A DNA stretch of 49,444 bases from Prochlorococcus sp. AG-402-A04. GTDB taxonomy: Bacteria > Cyanobacteriota > Cyanobacteriia > PCC-6307 > Cyanobiaceae. The notes beneath the pieces were generated by a model that was not told the DNA's origin, made no database searches, and was given only the letters and a program-made list of their open reading frames with translations. Shown in pieces: positions 40,457 to 49,444 of the stretch (position 1 is the stretch's first letter; the number at the start of each line of letters is the position of its first letter). The translations under genes were made by a program, and so were the position numbers. Location: positions 1-49,444 of the forward strand of contig QCHG01000010.1 of NCBI GenBank assembly GCA_003278045.1, read 5' to 3'.

Positions 40457-41014
40457 ATGAAAAATATTAAATTTAACCCTTTCAAATATTTATTTTTGAT
40501 TTTTTTGTGTTTAACATTGAGTGCTTGTAGCGGCGGACTCAATGCGGGATTAGAAGCTTATCAAAGTCCAGATGGAAGATATGCCTTTTTGTATCCAACA
40601 GGATGGACTAGAGTAAAAGTAGATGGAGGACCTGAAATTATTTATCATGATTTAATAAATAGTAATGAGACCTTAAGTTTAGTTATTTCTGATGTAAATA
40701 AAGAGGTTCAATTAGAACAATTAGGAAGCCCAAGTGAAGTAGGTCAAACATTAATTGATAAAGTAATTGCTCCGAAAGGTTCAGGTAGAGAAGTAAAACT
40801 TATAAATGCCAATCAGAGGGAGGCATCTAATCATATTTTTTATGATTTAGAGTATGAATTAAATTTAAATGAACAGGCCAGACACGAATTAGCTACTGTC
40901 GTAATTGATAGAGGAACACTTTACACTTTCGCTGTGGGTACAAATGAAGAGAGATGGAATAAAGTTGACGGTATGTTTAGTAATGTAATTGAATCATTTA
41001 ACTTCTTAATATAG
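40457..41014 (+). CDS. psbP: PsbP-family lipoprotein (CyanoP)
   Basis: Lumenal lipoprotein linked to photosystem II assembly in cyanobacteria (family knowledge). The 185-residue protein starts with a signal peptide ending in the lipobox LSAC, with lipidated C24, then SGGLNAGLEAYQSPDGRYAF. PsbP-fold blocks are YAFLYPTGWTRVKVDGGPEI, VSDVNKEVQLEQLGSPSEVG and a final GMFSNVIESFNF. It is preceded by a 103-base divergent gap with recR and converges on the ABC exporter gene. Confidence 0.93.
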   Translation: MKNIKFNPFKYLFLIFLCLTLSACSGGLNAGLEAYQSPDGRYAFLYPTGWTRVKVDGGPEIIYHDLINSNETLSLVISDVNKEVQLEQLGSPSEVGQTLIDKVIAPKGSGREVKLINANQREASNHIFYDLEYELNLNEQARHELATVVIDRGTLYTFAVGTNEERWNKVDGMFSNVIESFNFLI

Positions 41015-41028
41015 TTTAAAATTCTACA

Positions 41029-42801
41029 CTAGATTCCTACTTGAACATTCCATAAATCAGCATATATTTTTTCCTGATCTAATAGTTCTTTATGTTTTCC
41101 GCTTTCAACTATTTTACCTTTATCAATAACAAGAATATTATCCGCATTTTTTATAGTGCTTAATCTATGAGCTATTACTATAGTTGTTCTTTCTTTTGTG
41201 ATTTTAGATAAAGATTTTTGAATTAAAGCCTCTGTTTCATTATCAACTGAGGCTGTAGCTTCATCTAATATTAATATTGGAGCATCCTTTAAAACAGCTC
41301 TCGCTAAGGCAATTCTTTGACGTTGTCCGCCTGAGAGTCTTTGACCTCTTTCCCCGACTATAGTTTTGTAACCATCTGGTAATTGTTCAATAAATTTATG
41401 AGCTTCAGCAATCTTTGAAGATTTAATAATATCTTTAAGACTTGGGTTAATTGATCCATAAGCAATATTTTCTTGTACACTGCCATGAAATAAATAAGTT
41501 TCTTGACTTACTAGAGAAATACACTTTCTTAAATCTCTCAAATTTATTTCTTTGATAGAAATGCCATCCAAGGTTATTGAGCCATTATTACTATCATAAA
41601 TCCTAAGTAGAAGTTTTATTATTGTACTTTTTCCAGAACCTGTTAGACCAACAATTCCTAACGTTGAGTTATTTTCAATTTTGAAATTTATGTTTTTTAA
41701 AGTTAAATCTCGTCCAGGATAATTAAAGTTTATATTACTAAAAATAATTTCTCCTTTGATATCTTTAGGTTCGATTTTTATTTTTCCATCTTTTATTTTT
41801 ATAGGCGTATCTATAAGATCTATTACTCTATCTATTGAAGCCATAGATCTCTGAAAATCATCTAAAACATGCCCCAGAGTAGTTAAAGGCCATAATAGTC
41901 TTTGTGTAATAAACACTAAAAAACTATAAGTTCCTACATCAAGTGTCTTATTCCAAGTTTGAAAACCTCCAACTAACAGAATCGCTATAAAAGCAAATAA
42001 GATTGCAAATCTTATAAGCGGGATAAAAGCAGAAGATAATTTTATTGCCGCCTTATTACTTCTTTGATATTCGAGACTTTCTTTATTTAATCTATTTAGT
42101 TCCCATTTTTCTTTAGTAAAACTTTTTATAGTAAGAATTCCACTTAAATTATTATTAAGTCTTGATGCTAACAGTCCAGCTTTATTTCTAACATCTCTAT
42201 ATTTTGGAGAAAGCTTCCTTTGAAATTTAATTGATCCTAGAAATATGATTGGAATAGGAAAGAAAGCAAATAAAGCAATTTTTGGTGCAACAAAAATCAT
42301 AGTGCCCCCAATTATTAAGACAGTTATAAATAACTGAATAATCTGATTAGCCCCTTGGTCTAGAAATCTCTCAAGTTGATTTATATCATCGTTCAAAATA
42401 GATAATAGTCTTCCAGTATTATCATTTTCAAAAAAATCCATATCTAATTCCTGGATATGCTCATAAGCTTTAATTCTTAATTTATGTTGCGATAGCTGAG
42501 CCAAATTTCTCCATAAAATTGAATATAAATATTCAAAGGAGGATTCACCAGACCATACTATTCCTGAAGCAAATGCAAGAAAAATCAGTTGTGCTGGAAC
42601 TTCTTTTATCCCAAAACCAGCAATCCATGAATTCTGTTCCTTTACAACGATATCCACCGCAAGACCAATTATTACAGGGGGAGCTAAATCTAATATTTTA
42701 TTAATTATGGAACTAAAAAAAGCGAAAAAAAGTAACCTTCTTTCTTCAATTAGATTCAAATAAAGTCTAATTATTGGATTTTCATTGTTCTTAGACCTCA
42801 T
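41029..42801 (-). CDS. ABC exporter with fused membrane and ATPase domains (MsbA/MDR-like)
   Basis: A 590-residue half-transporter that works as a dimer. The N-terminal half holds about six spans (e.g. LLFFAFFSSIINKILDLAPP, PIPIIFLGSIKF). The ATPase domain has Walker A LGIVGLTGSGKSTIIKLLLR, the signature LSGGQRQRIALARA, Walker B ILILDEATASVDNETE and the H-loop VIAHRLST. Substrate is unknown; lipid, peptide and drug exporters share this shape. It starts ten bases after a small exported Cys protein, which itself follows the DEAD-box helicase by nine bases on the same strand. Confidence 0.93.
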   Translation of the reverse strand: MRSKNNENPIIRLYLNLIEERRLLFFAFFSSIINKILDLAPPVIIGLAVDIVVKEQNSWIAGFGIKEVPAQLIFLAFASGIVWSGESSFEYLYSILWRNLAQLSQHKLRIKAYEHIQELDMDFFENDNTGRLLSILNDDINQLERFLDQGANQIIQLFITVLIIGGTMIFVAPKIALFAFFPIPIIFLGSIKFQRKLSPKYRDVRNKAGLLASRLNNNLSGILTIKSFTKEKWELNRLNKESLEYQRSNKAAIKLSSAFIPLIRFAILFAFIAILLVGGFQTWNKTLDVGTYSFLVFITQRLLWPLTTLGHVLDDFQRSMASIDRVIDLIDTPIKIKDGKIKIEPKDIKGEIIFSNINFNYPGRDLTLKNINFKIENNSTLGIVGLTGSGKSTIIKLLLRIYDSNNGSITLDGISIKEINLRDLRKCISLVSQETYLFHGSVQENIAYGSINPSLKDIIKSSKIAEAHKFIEQLPDGYKTIVGERGQRLSGGQRQRIALARAVLKDAPILILDEATASVDNETEALIQKSLSKITKERTTIVIAHRLSTIKNADNILVIDKGKIVESGKHKELLDQEKIYADLWNVQVGI

Positions 42802-42811
42802 AAAATAACAA

Positions 42812-43105
42812 TTAAATTTTTCTGTTATGGTTTAAATTTTCTTTAGTTTTTAATATACACTTTGTTTTTGCATCTTGATGACTTGTAGTTTGTGAAAATT
42901 CTTTGAAGTAACATTCACAAGTTTCATGCGCAATTTCTTCACTATATACCATTTCTGCTTTCATCATCTCCTCTTTAACACTCTGAAGACAAAATAATTT
43001 AATTATTGAATTTTGTTTAGTTTGGGCTAAATAATAACTATTAAAAGAGTTAAATAGGATCATCAGATTCACAAAAATAAAGAATTTATATTTGCTAGCT
43101 TTCAT
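42812..43105 (-). CDS. Small exported cysteine protein of unknown function
   Basis: A 97-residue protein with N-terminal KASKYKFFIFVNLMILFNSF, a signal-peptide-like or anchor stretch (about residues 7-26). The mature part is helical and polar and contains four cysteines (C39, C63, C65, C83), enough for two disulfides or a metal site; HETCECYFKEF carries a CxC. I do not recognise it. It is sandwiched with gaps of about ten bases between the DEAD-box helicase and the ABC exporter. Its ATG is at 43105. Real-gene support is the clean spacing in a tight run and the signal-like start. Confidence 0.7.
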   Translation of the reverse strand: MKASKYKFFIFVNLMILFNSFNSYYLAQTKQNSIIKLFCLQSVKEEMMKAEMVYSEEIAHETCECYFKEFSQTTSHQDAKTKCILKTKENLNHNRKI

Positions 43106-43114
43106 TCTCTATAA

Positions 43115-44896
43115 CTAGTTTCTGACTTTAATTTTTTTTAATTTATTTTTAGTTTCTCTATGCAGATCTCTGGGTAAATCTACCAAACTATAATCATTAA
43201 AAATCTGTATCTTACCTATGGATCTTCCATTTATATTAGTTGAATTGCAGATTGAAGATATAATATTTGCAACTCTAACCCCATCATATTTACCAAAGTT
43301 AAATTTATAGGTTTCAAAAGAATCATTTTGATAATTATTTCTTCTATTTGAATTTCTCATACGATTATTACTATTTCTATTTAATCTATTTCGATCAGTA
43401 TTATTTTGTTTATGAATCCAAGAATCATCTTCATTAACAAAAAATGATTTATTACCTATTACTAAATTAATTGCAGCCATTGCAATATTTGTATCATCCA
43501 TAGAGTATTTTTCTTTTAAATTATCTAGTACATCAATAATCAAAGCCTTATTTTCTTCATTTTCATCTTTAGCTAAAGAACTATCATTAACATTCTCTAA
43601 AAGTTTCTCCATCCTTTTTTCATTTATTATTTTATTACTTGGTATGTTAATTTCTTCAATTGTAGTTCTTGTTGAGTTTTCTAAGTTTCTTAGGAAATGT
43701 TTTTCTCTTTGATTAACAAATAAAATTGCTTCTCCTGATCTTCCTGCCCTTCCAGTTCTTCCAATTCTATGAGTATATGTTTCCTTATCAAAAGGAAAAT
43801 CGTAATTAACAACAAGTTTTATTCTCTCAACATCTAATCCTCTAGCTGCGACATCAGTCGCAACAAGGATATCTATAAATCCTTTTTTTAATCTATCTAC
43901 AGTATTTTCTCTTTGATTTTGAGGTATATCTCCATTAAGTACTGCCACTGTATGGCCTGAATTCTCTAAAGCTTCGGCTATTGAGGTAGTAAGGAGTTTA
44001 GTTCTCACAAAAATTATTACTCCCTCGTTATTAAGTTCTAATATTCTTTTTAATGCATCTAACTTATGATGCCTTTGTACATAAAGAAATTTTTGCGAAA
44101 TTAATTGAGTTTCTTTTTTGACACTTTTGATTAATATTTCGGCGGGATCATTTAGATATTTTTTCGCTATATTTCTTATCTCAGTAGGCATTGTTGCTGA
44201 AAACAATACCATCTGCTTATTTTCCGGAAGTTGATCTATTATCCATTCAATATCTTCAAGAAAACCCATATTTAACATTTCATCTGCCTCATCTAAAACA
44301 AGACAATTTATATCTTTAATTTTAAAAGTTCCCTGCCTTATATGATCCATTATTCGGCCAGGGGTTCCTACTACTACGTCAACTTTTCTTTTCAATGCAG
44401 AAATTTGATTTCGATAGTCTGTACCTCCATATATTGCAACCGTCTTAAAATTACTAGATTCTGAACTATAACTTTTAAAAGATTCTGCCACTTGAGTTGC
44501 TAATTCTCTTGTAGGAGTCATAACTAAAACTTTGGCATTTAATTCTTTATTATCTGCAAGTTTTTCTATTAATGGTAATGCGAAAGCTGCAGTCTTTCCT
44601 GTTCCTGTTTGTGCTTGGCCTAGTAAATCTCTGCCTAACATAAGTTCCGGAATTGCAGCTTTTTGGATGGGTGTTGGATTTTTATATCCTTTATTTCTTA
44701 ACGAACTTAAGATCGATTGATTAAACCCAAAATCTATAAATCCATTCTCATTATAATTTCCTTCTGATACTTCCAATGGTTGAGATTCAATTTCTTTTTT
44801 GTTCTCTAAGTTCTTTAACTCAAGCGGGGAAGGATCTTCATTCTGAGATTTTTCCTGCTCACTATTAAAAGAGTTACTATCTTTTTTTAAAACCAT
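43115..44896 (-). CDS. deaD: DEAD-box RNA helicase (DeaD/CsdA/CrhR-like)
   Basis: ATP-dependent RNA helicase, probably for RNA structure in ribosome assembly and cold response, as for CsdA and cyanobacterial CrhR. After an acidic 60-residue leader the Q motif is FGFNQSILSSLRNKGYKNPT. Walker A is GQAQTGTGKTAAFALPL, followed by PTRELATQV, VLDEADEMLNM, FSATMP, VATDVAARGLDVERI and HRIGRTGRAGRSG. The region near residues 490-525 is Asn/Arg-rich (NRNSNNRMRNSNRRNNYQND), and the C-terminus (GVRVANIISSICNSTNINGR) is an RRM-like DbpA-type domain. 593 residues. A perfect 10-bp hairpin ends four bases before the ATG. Confidence 0.93.
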   Translation of the reverse strand: MVLKKDSNSFNSEQEKSQNEDPSPLELKNLENKKEIESQPLEVSEGNYNENGFIDFGFNQSILSSLRNKGYKNPTPIQKAAIPELMLGRDLLGQAQTGTGKTAAFALPLIEKLADNKELNAKVLVMTPTRELATQVAESFKSYSSESSNFKTVAIYGGTDYRNQISALKRKVDVVVGTPGRIMDHIRQGTFKIKDINCLVLDEADEMLNMGFLEDIEWIIDQLPENKQMVLFSATMPTEIRNIAKKYLNDPAEILIKSVKKETQLISQKFLYVQRHHKLDALKRILELNNEGVIIFVRTKLLTTSIAEALENSGHTVAVLNGDIPQNQRENTVDRLKKGFIDILVATDVAARGLDVERIKLVVNYDFPFDKETYTHRIGRTGRAGRSGEAILFVNQREKHFLRNLENSTRTTIEEINIPSNKIINEKRMEKLLENVNDSSLAKDENEENKALIIDVLDNLKEKYSMDDTNIAMAAINLVIGNKSFFVNEDDSWIHKQNNTDRNRLNRNSNNRMRNSNRRNNYQNDSFETYKFNFGKYDGVRVANIISSICNSTNINGRSIGKIQIFNDYSLVDLPRDLHRETKNKLKKIKVRN

Positions 44897-44900
44897 TTTA

Positions 44901-44929
44901 AATGCCTAATAATCTTCTGATTAGGCATT
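44901..44929 (-). promoter_or_regulatory. Hairpin in the 5' leader of the DEAD-box helicase gene
   Basis: A perfect 10-bp inverted repeat: AATGCCTAAT (44901-44910), nine-base loop, ATTAGGCATT (44920-44929). In the helicase transcript (minus strand) it ends four bases before the AUG at 44896, over the place where a ribosome would bind. No U-tract follows on either strand, so it does not look like an intrinsic terminator. A translation switch is inference. Confidence 0.6.
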
Positions 44930-45034
44930 CAACAAATATCTAAATTGACTTGAATTGTTGACTAGCCTTACAGAGCCCAATTATTAATCTAACATCTTAG
45001 GGTTCAGATCTTAATAATTTCTCAAAAATAAGAT

Positions 45035-46738
45035 TTAATTTAAATAATATATATTTAGATATTTTTTCGCTCTTGTAACAGCAGTATAAAATAACCTTCT
45101 TTCAAAATCATCTCTACAAAAGATATTTTCACTATCTTTTATTTCTTTTACAGCAAATTGATTTCTTCTATATTTTTGTGCCCACAGAATACTTACTCTA
45201 TCAGATTCACTTCCTTGAGATTTATGTATAGTAATGGCAATTGCTGGGACAACATTTTCTAAACTAGATGGATCAATTAATGCGACAATTTCTTCGTTGT
45301 TATCATTAAATTTTCTAAAAAGATATTTTCTTTTATTTTTTAAACCTATAATTACTCCGATATCCCCATTTGACAATCCAAGCTCATTATTATTTTTTGT
45401 GCACATTATCGGAACACCCTCATTAAGAGTTTTAAGGTCAAATGGTTTTTTTTGACCAAAAATAATTTCATTCAAATATTCAACACTCCATATTCCAGAA
45501 TTTTTTTCGCATAAAATCAAGTGACTTTTTAAATCCAGAAATATCTTATTTACCAAATCTTTTTCATAAAGCAATAAATTATCAATACCCTCATCAAATA
45601 TATATTTTTTTTTACTTAAATTTGAAGTTGAAATATTTAACTTTTTTAGATGACTTGTAATCGAAAAAATTAAATCTTTTGGAATATCTTTTTCTCTACT
45701 TTTTGAAATAGTAACTTCTTTTGAATTGTTATCTTTTTCTAATTCTTTAATCTTTTGATTAAGTAAAGAATAATTATTATTAAATATTAAACTACTAATT
45801 AAAGCTATATCTCCAATATTTCTATAAGTTTTTTCTAAATTTACTAAAGAAGATTTAATTGAACTATTTTCTCCATATTCAAACAAATAATTCCAGATAG
45901 AGCAATTATTTACTGGAGACAATTGATTTTTATCTCCAACTAAAATAATTTTACAGTCCTTTGCTAGTAAACCTAAAACTGATTCAATCAAATCGATATT
46001 AACCATTGACATTTCATCAATTATGAAAATATCAAGTTCTTTTAGTTTAAATTTCAGCTTAAAAGATTTATTTTGAGAATTTAAAATCCATCTATGTAAA
46101 GTTTGAAATTCTATTTGGTCTAGAGATTTGCTAAAGGAAATATTTTTTTTATTATTAAAAGCTTCTTTTAGACGAGCTGTAGCTTTACCCGTTGGAGCAG
46201 ACAACCCAATATTTAAAAAGTTATCAAATCTAAGGAGATCTATTATTAAGTTTATTATTAAAGTGGTTTTACCTGTACCTGGTCCACCTTGAAGGAAAAC
46301 TAAATTTGAGTATTTTAATATATTTTTAATTTGATAAATTTTATTATCATCCTTATTAATTAAAGAGTTTATTAAATTATCGGTATCTATTTTTTTTAAA
46401 AATAAATTCGTAACTCTTTCTATCTTTTTTGACCATTTTGATAGGGATAATTTTCTATCTAATAATACAAATGGAGAATTAAGTGAACCTATTAAGCCTA
46501 TATTTTTTAAAACATCTATATGTTTATTGGGCCAGCCATCTTCTAATAATTCAAAGATTATTAAACTATTATCTAAATCAATAATAGTTTCACCATTTTT
46601 TTCAAACTCTAATAAAATTTTTATTGAATCTTTTACGAAATTTCCATATTTTTTTTCATTGAATTTGAAAATAACCAAGATTAAATTAAATATATGATCA
46701 TATTGGAATTTTTTAATCTCCTTAGTATTTTTATGCAT
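45035..46738 (-). CDS. recD: Exodeoxyribonuclease V alpha subunit RecD-like helicase
   Basis: 5'-3' helicase subunit of the RecBCD enzyme for double-strand break repair. Motifs: Walker A FLQGGPGTGKTTLIINLIID, KATARLKEAF, Walker B IFIIDEMSMVNIDLIESVL, GDKNQLSPVN and AITIHKSQGSESDRVSIL near the end, then LFYTAVTRAKKYL. 567 residues, normal for RecD. It starts one base after recB ends, so they are one unit. The sequence is very A/T-rich, as is recB. No RecC is in the window; it would lie beyond the right edge or elsewhere. Confidence 0.93.
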   Translation of the reverse strand: MHKNTKEIKKFQYDHIFNLILVIFKFNEKKYGNFVKDSIKILLEFEKNGETIIDLDNSLIIFELLEDGWPNKHIDVLKNIGLIGSLNSPFVLLDRKLSLSKWSKKIERVTNLFLKKIDTDNLINSLINKDDNKIYQIKNILKYSNLVFLQGGPGTGKTTLIINLIIDLLRFDNFLNIGLSAPTGKATARLKEAFNNKKNISFSKSLDQIEFQTLHRWILNSQNKSFKLKFKLKELDIFIIDEMSMVNIDLIESVLGLLAKDCKIILVGDKNQLSPVNNCSIWNYLFEYGENSSIKSSLVNLEKTYRNIGDIALISSLIFNNNYSLLNQKIKELEKDNNSKEVTISKSREKDIPKDLIFSITSHLKKLNISTSNLSKKKYIFDEGIDNLLLYEKDLVNKIFLDLKSHLILCEKNSGIWSVEYLNEIIFGQKKPFDLKTLNEGVPIMCTKNNNELGLSNGDIGVIIGLKNKRKYLFRKFNDNNEEIVALIDPSSLENVVPAIAITIHKSQGSESDRVSILWAQKYRRNQFAVKEIKDSENIFCRDDFERRLFYTAVTRAKKYLNIYYLN

Positions 46739-46739
46739 T

Positions 46740-49444
46740 CTAAAAAAGGTTATCTAAATAATTAATTCTCTTTAAAGGTGCTTTGCCAATAAAAACACCT
46801 GGAGATGTATCTTTCGACTTAGATTTTTCAAATAATTCAAAATCTGGCAATCCCTTTAGAAAAAAATAAATATATCCTCCTAGATGTTTATGTGGTTGAT
46901 AATTTTTAAGTCTCCACTTTAATAATCTATGCAATGCTAATAAATAAAGATGAGATTGCAATGGATAATGATGTTTAATCATTTCATTTTTCATATTTTC
47001 ATAGTTATAGTTTCTTGGTAAACAATCACTATTATCACTTCCTGAAATAAAATTACTTTTCCAATCAATTACCCACCATTTACTATCTTCTAATTTATTT
47101 CCTAAAGGGAAAACACAATCAATGCATCCTGAATGGAATCCTTTATTCATAATTTGAAGATCATTTATTTTGTTTGCATATTCTTCACCAAATTCATATT
47201 CCTGATCTATAAGAAAGCATTTCGATATATCATGAGAATTAACGTTTCTACCTTCAAAAGATAGAGTTAAATCATATTTAAGCTCCTTAATTAAGTATTT
47301 ATTTGGAATATCAACTAGTTTCTTGTTTTGTAATTCACTTCCTAAAGATAAATTTATAATTCTCAAAATCGCATCCTTTACTTTAAAAGCCAGAGAAGTA
47401 TCGATTTGATGAAAGTTCAATTCCTCAATAATTAAATCAATTAATTCTTGATCATTATCATTTCCAAATTCAAATCTTTCTATTATTTTGTGTAAGCAAG
47501 TCCCAGCAATAGTTCCTTTTGGGAATTCACTTAAGGGATTTGGATAAGAAAAATAATTAGGATAATTCTTTGAGTTCCTAAGATTAGACTCTTTTATAAT
47601 TGATATATTATCTTCATAATCCTTATATTGATTAATGAATGTATCAATATTTTTATCGCTACGTATCCAAGAAGAATAACTTGAATAGGAAATTAATTGA
47701 TAAGAATTAAATTCCTTAGATATTTTTTTATTAAAGTTATCGATTTTCCAAAGATCATTATTAATTCGGTTGGTTTGGAACTTAGAAAAAATTTCTTTTA
47801 TTTTCTTTTTTTCTATCGTGTCTTCAAAAGTAGACTTATAAATATTAATATTTTCCAAATTTTTAAGTAAATCATTATTTAAAATATTATTTGTATCCTC
47901 TAAATCATTAAAAACTATAAGTTTATATTTGCTCCTTGTAAGTGCTACATAAACTAACCTTTCACTTTCTTTAAATAAGTCTTCTTCCTCTATTAATTTA
48001 AATTTTTGAACCTTCTCATAATTATTAGAGATATTAATATATATATTTCTATCAATATTTGATTTCCAAATTGGTCCTTTAATTTTATTTGATTTATTAG
48101 AAATAATAGAAAGATATGGACATAGGACCATATCAAATTCCAGGCCCTTACTACTATGAATGGTTGACAGATTTATTCCATTTTGTAGATTAAAATCTTT
48201 TATCAAAAAATCTTCTCCAGTACAAATTCTTAAAGAATGATCTAACTGATTTTTATACCAGTTAAAAACCTTATTGAGATTAAAATCATTATTCATTAAT
48301 TCTATTTCAACAATTTCTGAAAGTTGAAATAAATTTGAATTTAAATCAGAATCCTGAATAATCGAGGATGACTTGTAATTTATAAGAAGTTCATTAACAA
48401 TATTTAAAAACCCTTTTTCTCTTAATTCCTGTGACCAAGTAATGCATTTGTTAATTAGAATTTCTAAATTATTACTGATTCCATCATCAAGTAATTCTTC
48501 TGATTCAATTTCTATAAACTTTGAAGCGGCAAGCAAAGCTATATTTTTTAAATACCTAGGATTTAATAAACAGTCAATTAATAAAAATAATAGAGAACTT
48601 GCTTCTGTATCAAAAATATTTTGTTTATTTTGAATTTTGCATGGAAGGTTAAATTTATTAAATTTGTTTTTCAAATCTAAGCATTGTGAATTATTTAATG
48701 TAAGAATCGCAATTTTATTAATATCAATTTCTTTATTATTTAAAATAAAGTTAACTATGTAATTAGTTACAAGATCCTCAATATCAGTCTCTTTTTTTGA
48801 AAATTCTACAATTTCAAATACATCCTTAAATTTAAATTCAGAATTAATATTTTCATTAATTCTAGAGGTTAATTTCCTGTAATTTAGTTTTGATTGTTTA
48901 AGTCCATTTTTATAAAGTTTATTGACGACGTCCATTAACTTGTTTGAGGATCTATAGTTATCTGTAAGACTAAAAACTTCGATTGCATTTGATCTGGCAT
49001 CTAAGTAAGTTTCAATATCTCCACCTCTAAATTTATAGATCGCCTGTTTTGGATCACCTACACAAAGTAAAAAATGATTTTTGGTATTAAAGAACTTTTT
49101 AATTAAATTCCACTGAGTACTATCTGTATCTTGAAACTCATCTACTAAGACACATTTAAATCTTTGTTGAATTTTAGATAGAGCAATACTATTAATAATT
49201 TCTGAATCTAGAAATTTATTTTCTATAGTCTTTATAAGATCATTGAAATTGAAAATAGAAAAACTTTTCTTTAATTCTATTAATTTTATATAAGCTAGTT
49301 GGGTAAATATTCTTACAAATTCAGTATAGAAACCTTCTTTTATTTTATAGATCTTATCTTGTAGTAAATTAAATTCAGTAAAATCTAATTTAAGGTTATG
49401 TTTTTTAATTTCTTTATATATATTTTCATTATAAAAATATTTGA
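46740..49444 (-). CDS. recB: Exodeoxyribonuclease V beta subunit RecB-like helicase-nuclease (C-terminal part; runs off the window)
   Basis: 3'-5' helicase and nuclease subunit of RecBCD. The reading frame is open from the stop at 46740 to the right edge, with its start beyond it. The ATG at 48935 is internal, because the frame upstream of it encodes essential motifs: CVLVDEFQDTDSTQW (motif II), CVGDPKQAIYKFRGGD (III) and SLTDNYRSSNKL (IV). Downstream come INLSTIHSSKGLEFDMVLCP (V) and RLVYVALTRSKYKLIV (VI). The C-terminal RecB nuclease domain has HSGCIDCVFPLGNK and WWVIDWKSNFISG with the catalytic Asp and Lys, then HHYPLQSHLYLLALHR. Walker A is outside the window. About 901 codons are visible. 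Confidence 0.95.
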   Translation of the reverse strand, partial: KYFYNENIYKEIKKHNLKLDFTEFNLLQDKIYKIKEGFYTEFVRIFTQLAYIKLIELKKSFSIFNFNDLIKTIENKFLDSEIINSIALSKIQQRFKCVLVDEFQDTDSTQWNLIKKFFNTKNHFLLCVGDPKQAIYKFRGGDIETYLDARSNAIEVFSLTDNYRSSNKLMDVVNKLYKNGLKQSKLNYRKLTSRINENINSEFKFKDVFEIVEFSKKETDIEDLVTNYIVNFILNNKEIDINKIAILTLNNSQCLDLKNKFNKFNLPCKIQNKQNIFDTEASSLLFLLIDCLLNPRYLKNIALLAASKFIEIESEELLDDGISNNLEILINKCITWSQELREKGFLNIVNELLINYKSSSIIQDSDLNSNLFQLSEIVEIELMNNDFNLNKVFNWYKNQLDHSLRICTGEDFLIKDFNLQNGINLSTIHSSKGLEFDMVLCPYLSIISNKSNKIKGPIWKSNIDRNIYINISNNYEKVQKFKLIEEEDLFKESERLVYVALTRSKYKLIVFNDLEDTNNILNNDLLKNLENINIYKSTFEDTIEKKKIKEIFSKFQTNRINNDLWKIDNFNKKISKEFNSYQLISYSSYSSWIRSDKNIDTFINQYKDYEDNISIIKESNLRNSKNYPNYFSYPNPLSEFPKGTIAGTCLHKIIERFEFGNDNDQELIDLIIEELNFHQIDTSLAFKVKDAILRIINLSLGSELQNKKLVDIPNKYLIKELKYDLTLSFEGRNVNSHDISKCFLIDQEYEFGEEYANKINDLQIMNKGFHSGCIDCVFPLGNKLEDSKWWVIDWKSNFISGSDNSDCLPRNYNYENMKNEMIKHHYPLQSHLYLLALHRLLKWRLKNYQPHKHLGGYIYFFLKGLPDFELFEKSKSKDTSPGVFIGKAPLKRINYLDNLF

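Noticed and set aside
44901..44929. Helicase leader hairpin as an intrinsic terminator of recD
   Set aside because: No run of T follows the stem on either strand, and it directly abuts the helicase start codon.
48935..48937. ATG at 48935 as the recB start
   Set aside because: The frame continues upstream through helicase motifs II, III and IV to the window edge, so this Met is internal.

Overview
The window is about 31% G+C, densely packed and made almost entirely of core housekeeping genes. Gene content points to a high-light-adapted Prochlorococcus (marine picocyanobacterium). The signs are a PetH ferredoxin-NADP reductase with a membrane-anchor-like N-terminus and no phycobilisome-linker domain, a SasA clock kinase, a CrtL-type lycopene cyclase, a PsbP-family lipoprotein, very short intergenic gaps and convergent genes that share stop-codon bases. 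This assignment is inference from content; no marker was searched. I see no mobile element, prophage, CRISPR array or rRNA, and no gene-free stretch above 300 bases (the longest gap is about 246 bases, between prs and malQ).

Layout. 1-5.9 kb: a truncated guaB-family gene divergent from gyrA and lycopene cyclase, then a GH57 glucan branching enzyme on the other strand. 6-12 kb: leuA, a small membrane protein, an HD-domain membrane phosphohydrolase (PgpH-like) and the run folD-crtE-PAP2-like. 12-17.5 kb, minus strand: the tight block zwf-opcA-cobB, with opcA broken by a frameshift in a run of ten G, preceded by petH. 17.7-21.7 kb: a START-like protein, tRNA-Glu, sasA, a CpcS-like lipocalin, a small exported orphan and prs. 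21.9-28 kb: malQ, a RodZ-like HTH membrane protein, a UbiB/ABC1 kinase, an Orn/Lys/Arg decarboxylase and cdsA. 28-33 kb, minus strand: an alpha/beta hydrolase, a GldA-like dehydrogenase, clpC and rimI. 33.3-38.9 kb: a probable operon lysA-cdaA-uppS-bioB-trhO-hypothetical. 38.9-49.4 kb: lipA, recR, psbP, an ABC exporter, a small Cys protein, a DEAD-box helicase, recD and a truncated recB.

How the genes fit together. Several concern storage carbon and dark metabolism: GH57 branching enzyme, MalQ, Zwf and OpcA, with SasA as the clock output kinase. Isoprenoid and pigment steps are CrtE, CrtL and UppS. Envelope steps are LysA, UppS, CdsA and a PAP2-like protein. A cyclic-di-AMP synthase (CdaA) and a candidate cyclic-di-AMP phosphodiesterase (HD protein) both lie here. 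Recombination repair is represented by RecR, RecD and RecB.

I did not find a clearly new multi-gene system. The points most worth a second look are the G10 frameshift in opcA, a perfect 10-bp hairpin ending four bases before the DEAD-box helicase start codon, the membrane-anchor-like PetH N-terminus with its 15-bp tandem repeat, the cyclic-di-AMP pair, and an unexplained small cysteine protein between the helicase and an ABC exporter.
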